DNA from: Thiodiazotropha sp050305975
GTDB taxonomy: Bacteria; Pseudomonadota; Gammaproteobacteria; Chromatiales; Chromatiaceae
Length of the DNA: 30,445 bases
Assembly: GCA_050305975.1 (NCBI GenBank)
Contig: JBNLGI010000028.1
Location: forward strand, 1 to 30,445
Direction of reading: 5' to 3'
Below, one piece after another: positions 30,281 to 30,445 of this stretch. Position 1 is the first letter of the stretch. The number at the start of each line of letters is the position of its first letter. The position numbers and the translations under genes are program-made. The notes under the pieces are model-generated. The model made no database searches, had not been told where the DNA came from, and was given only the letters and a program-made list of their open reading frames with translations.

Positions 30281-30445
30281 ATGTTTGATGTCGGTTTCTG
30301 GGAGCTGGGCCTGATCGCCCTGGTGGCCCTGATCGTGATCGGACCCGAACGCCTGCCGAAGGTGGCGCGGACCGTCGGCCTATGGCTGGGACGCGGACGC
30401 CGTTTCATCGCCAACGTCAAGGCCGATATCGACAAGGAGATCAAG
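30281..30445 (+). CDS. tatB: Sec-independent translocase subunit TatB (cut off by window end)
   Basis: The first 55 residues are present. The N-terminal MFDVGFWELGLIALVALIVIGPERLPK helix and Gly-Pro hinge are diagnostic of TatB, which forms the substrate receptor with TatC. The basic amphipathic helix follows (VARTVGLWLGRGRRFIANVK). The frame is open at the window edge, and tatC is expected just beyond. Confidence 0.95.
   Translation, partial: MFDVGFWELGLIALVALIVIGPERLPKVARTVGLWLGRGRRFIANVKADIDKEIK

Overview
The window is GC-rich chromosomal DNA, by eye around 60% or more, with AT-rich intergenic islands. It reads as a gammaproteobacterium. The order hisB-hisH-hisA-hisF with split hisI and hisE running straight into tatA-tatB, the protein families and the many GTG starts all fit that class. 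A placement near free-living or symbiotic sulfur oxidisers (Chromatiales-like) is only a guess. Most genes belong to well-known families. I see no phage, integrase, CRISPR array, complete insertion sequence or rRNA. One tRNA is present, tRNA-Ala with anticodon CGC.

Layout: (1) 1-8000: rsmI, a small outer-membrane barrel protein, a four-helix-bundle chemoreceptor, an MscS channel, an Hsp20 chaperone, a membrane-anchored 2Fe-2S ferredoxin, and a second chemoreceptor with two membrane helices and almost no periplasmic sensor. (2) 8100-12260: ygiQ (radical SAM), a small secreted protein of unknown function, a DUF62 SAM hydrolase, and the tRNA. (3) 12322-20258: a seven-gene minus-strand operon, moxR - DUF58 - DUF4381 - batA - batB - batC - batD. 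This is a MoxR AAA+/von Willebrand A cell-envelope system. Its genes are overlapping or tightly spaced except for a 312-base repeat-filled gap between batC and batD. (4) 20259-25404: an AT-rich divergent region carrying a DnaA-box dyad and a candidate operator, then typA, pip-dtd (overlapping), and an exported metallo-beta-lactamase-fold hydrolase followed by a cytochrome-c-like gene remnant. (5) 25758-30445: hisB, hisH, hisA, hisF, hisI, hisE, tatA and the start of tatB.

How the genes work together: hisB/H/A/F/I/E supply six histidine-pathway steps or subunits. TatA/TatB form part of the twin-arginine exporter. The MoxR ATPase probably remodels or activates complexes built from the VWA proteins BatA/BatB with the TPR protein BatC and the membrane protein BatD. 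The second chemoreceptor has a good FliA (sigma-28) promoter and the first a weaker one, which implies a motile cell.

The least ordinary signals are non-coding. A dispersed family of REPIN-like palindromes in two flavours is inserted between genes, including inside the bat and his transcription units. A 14-base identical motif with dyad symmetry lies upstream of both typA and pip. Two opposed DnaA-box-like 9-mers lie upstream of typA. A perfect 18-bp inverted repeat brackets a small element between hisA and hisF. I found no convincing novel multi-gene defence or metabolic system.
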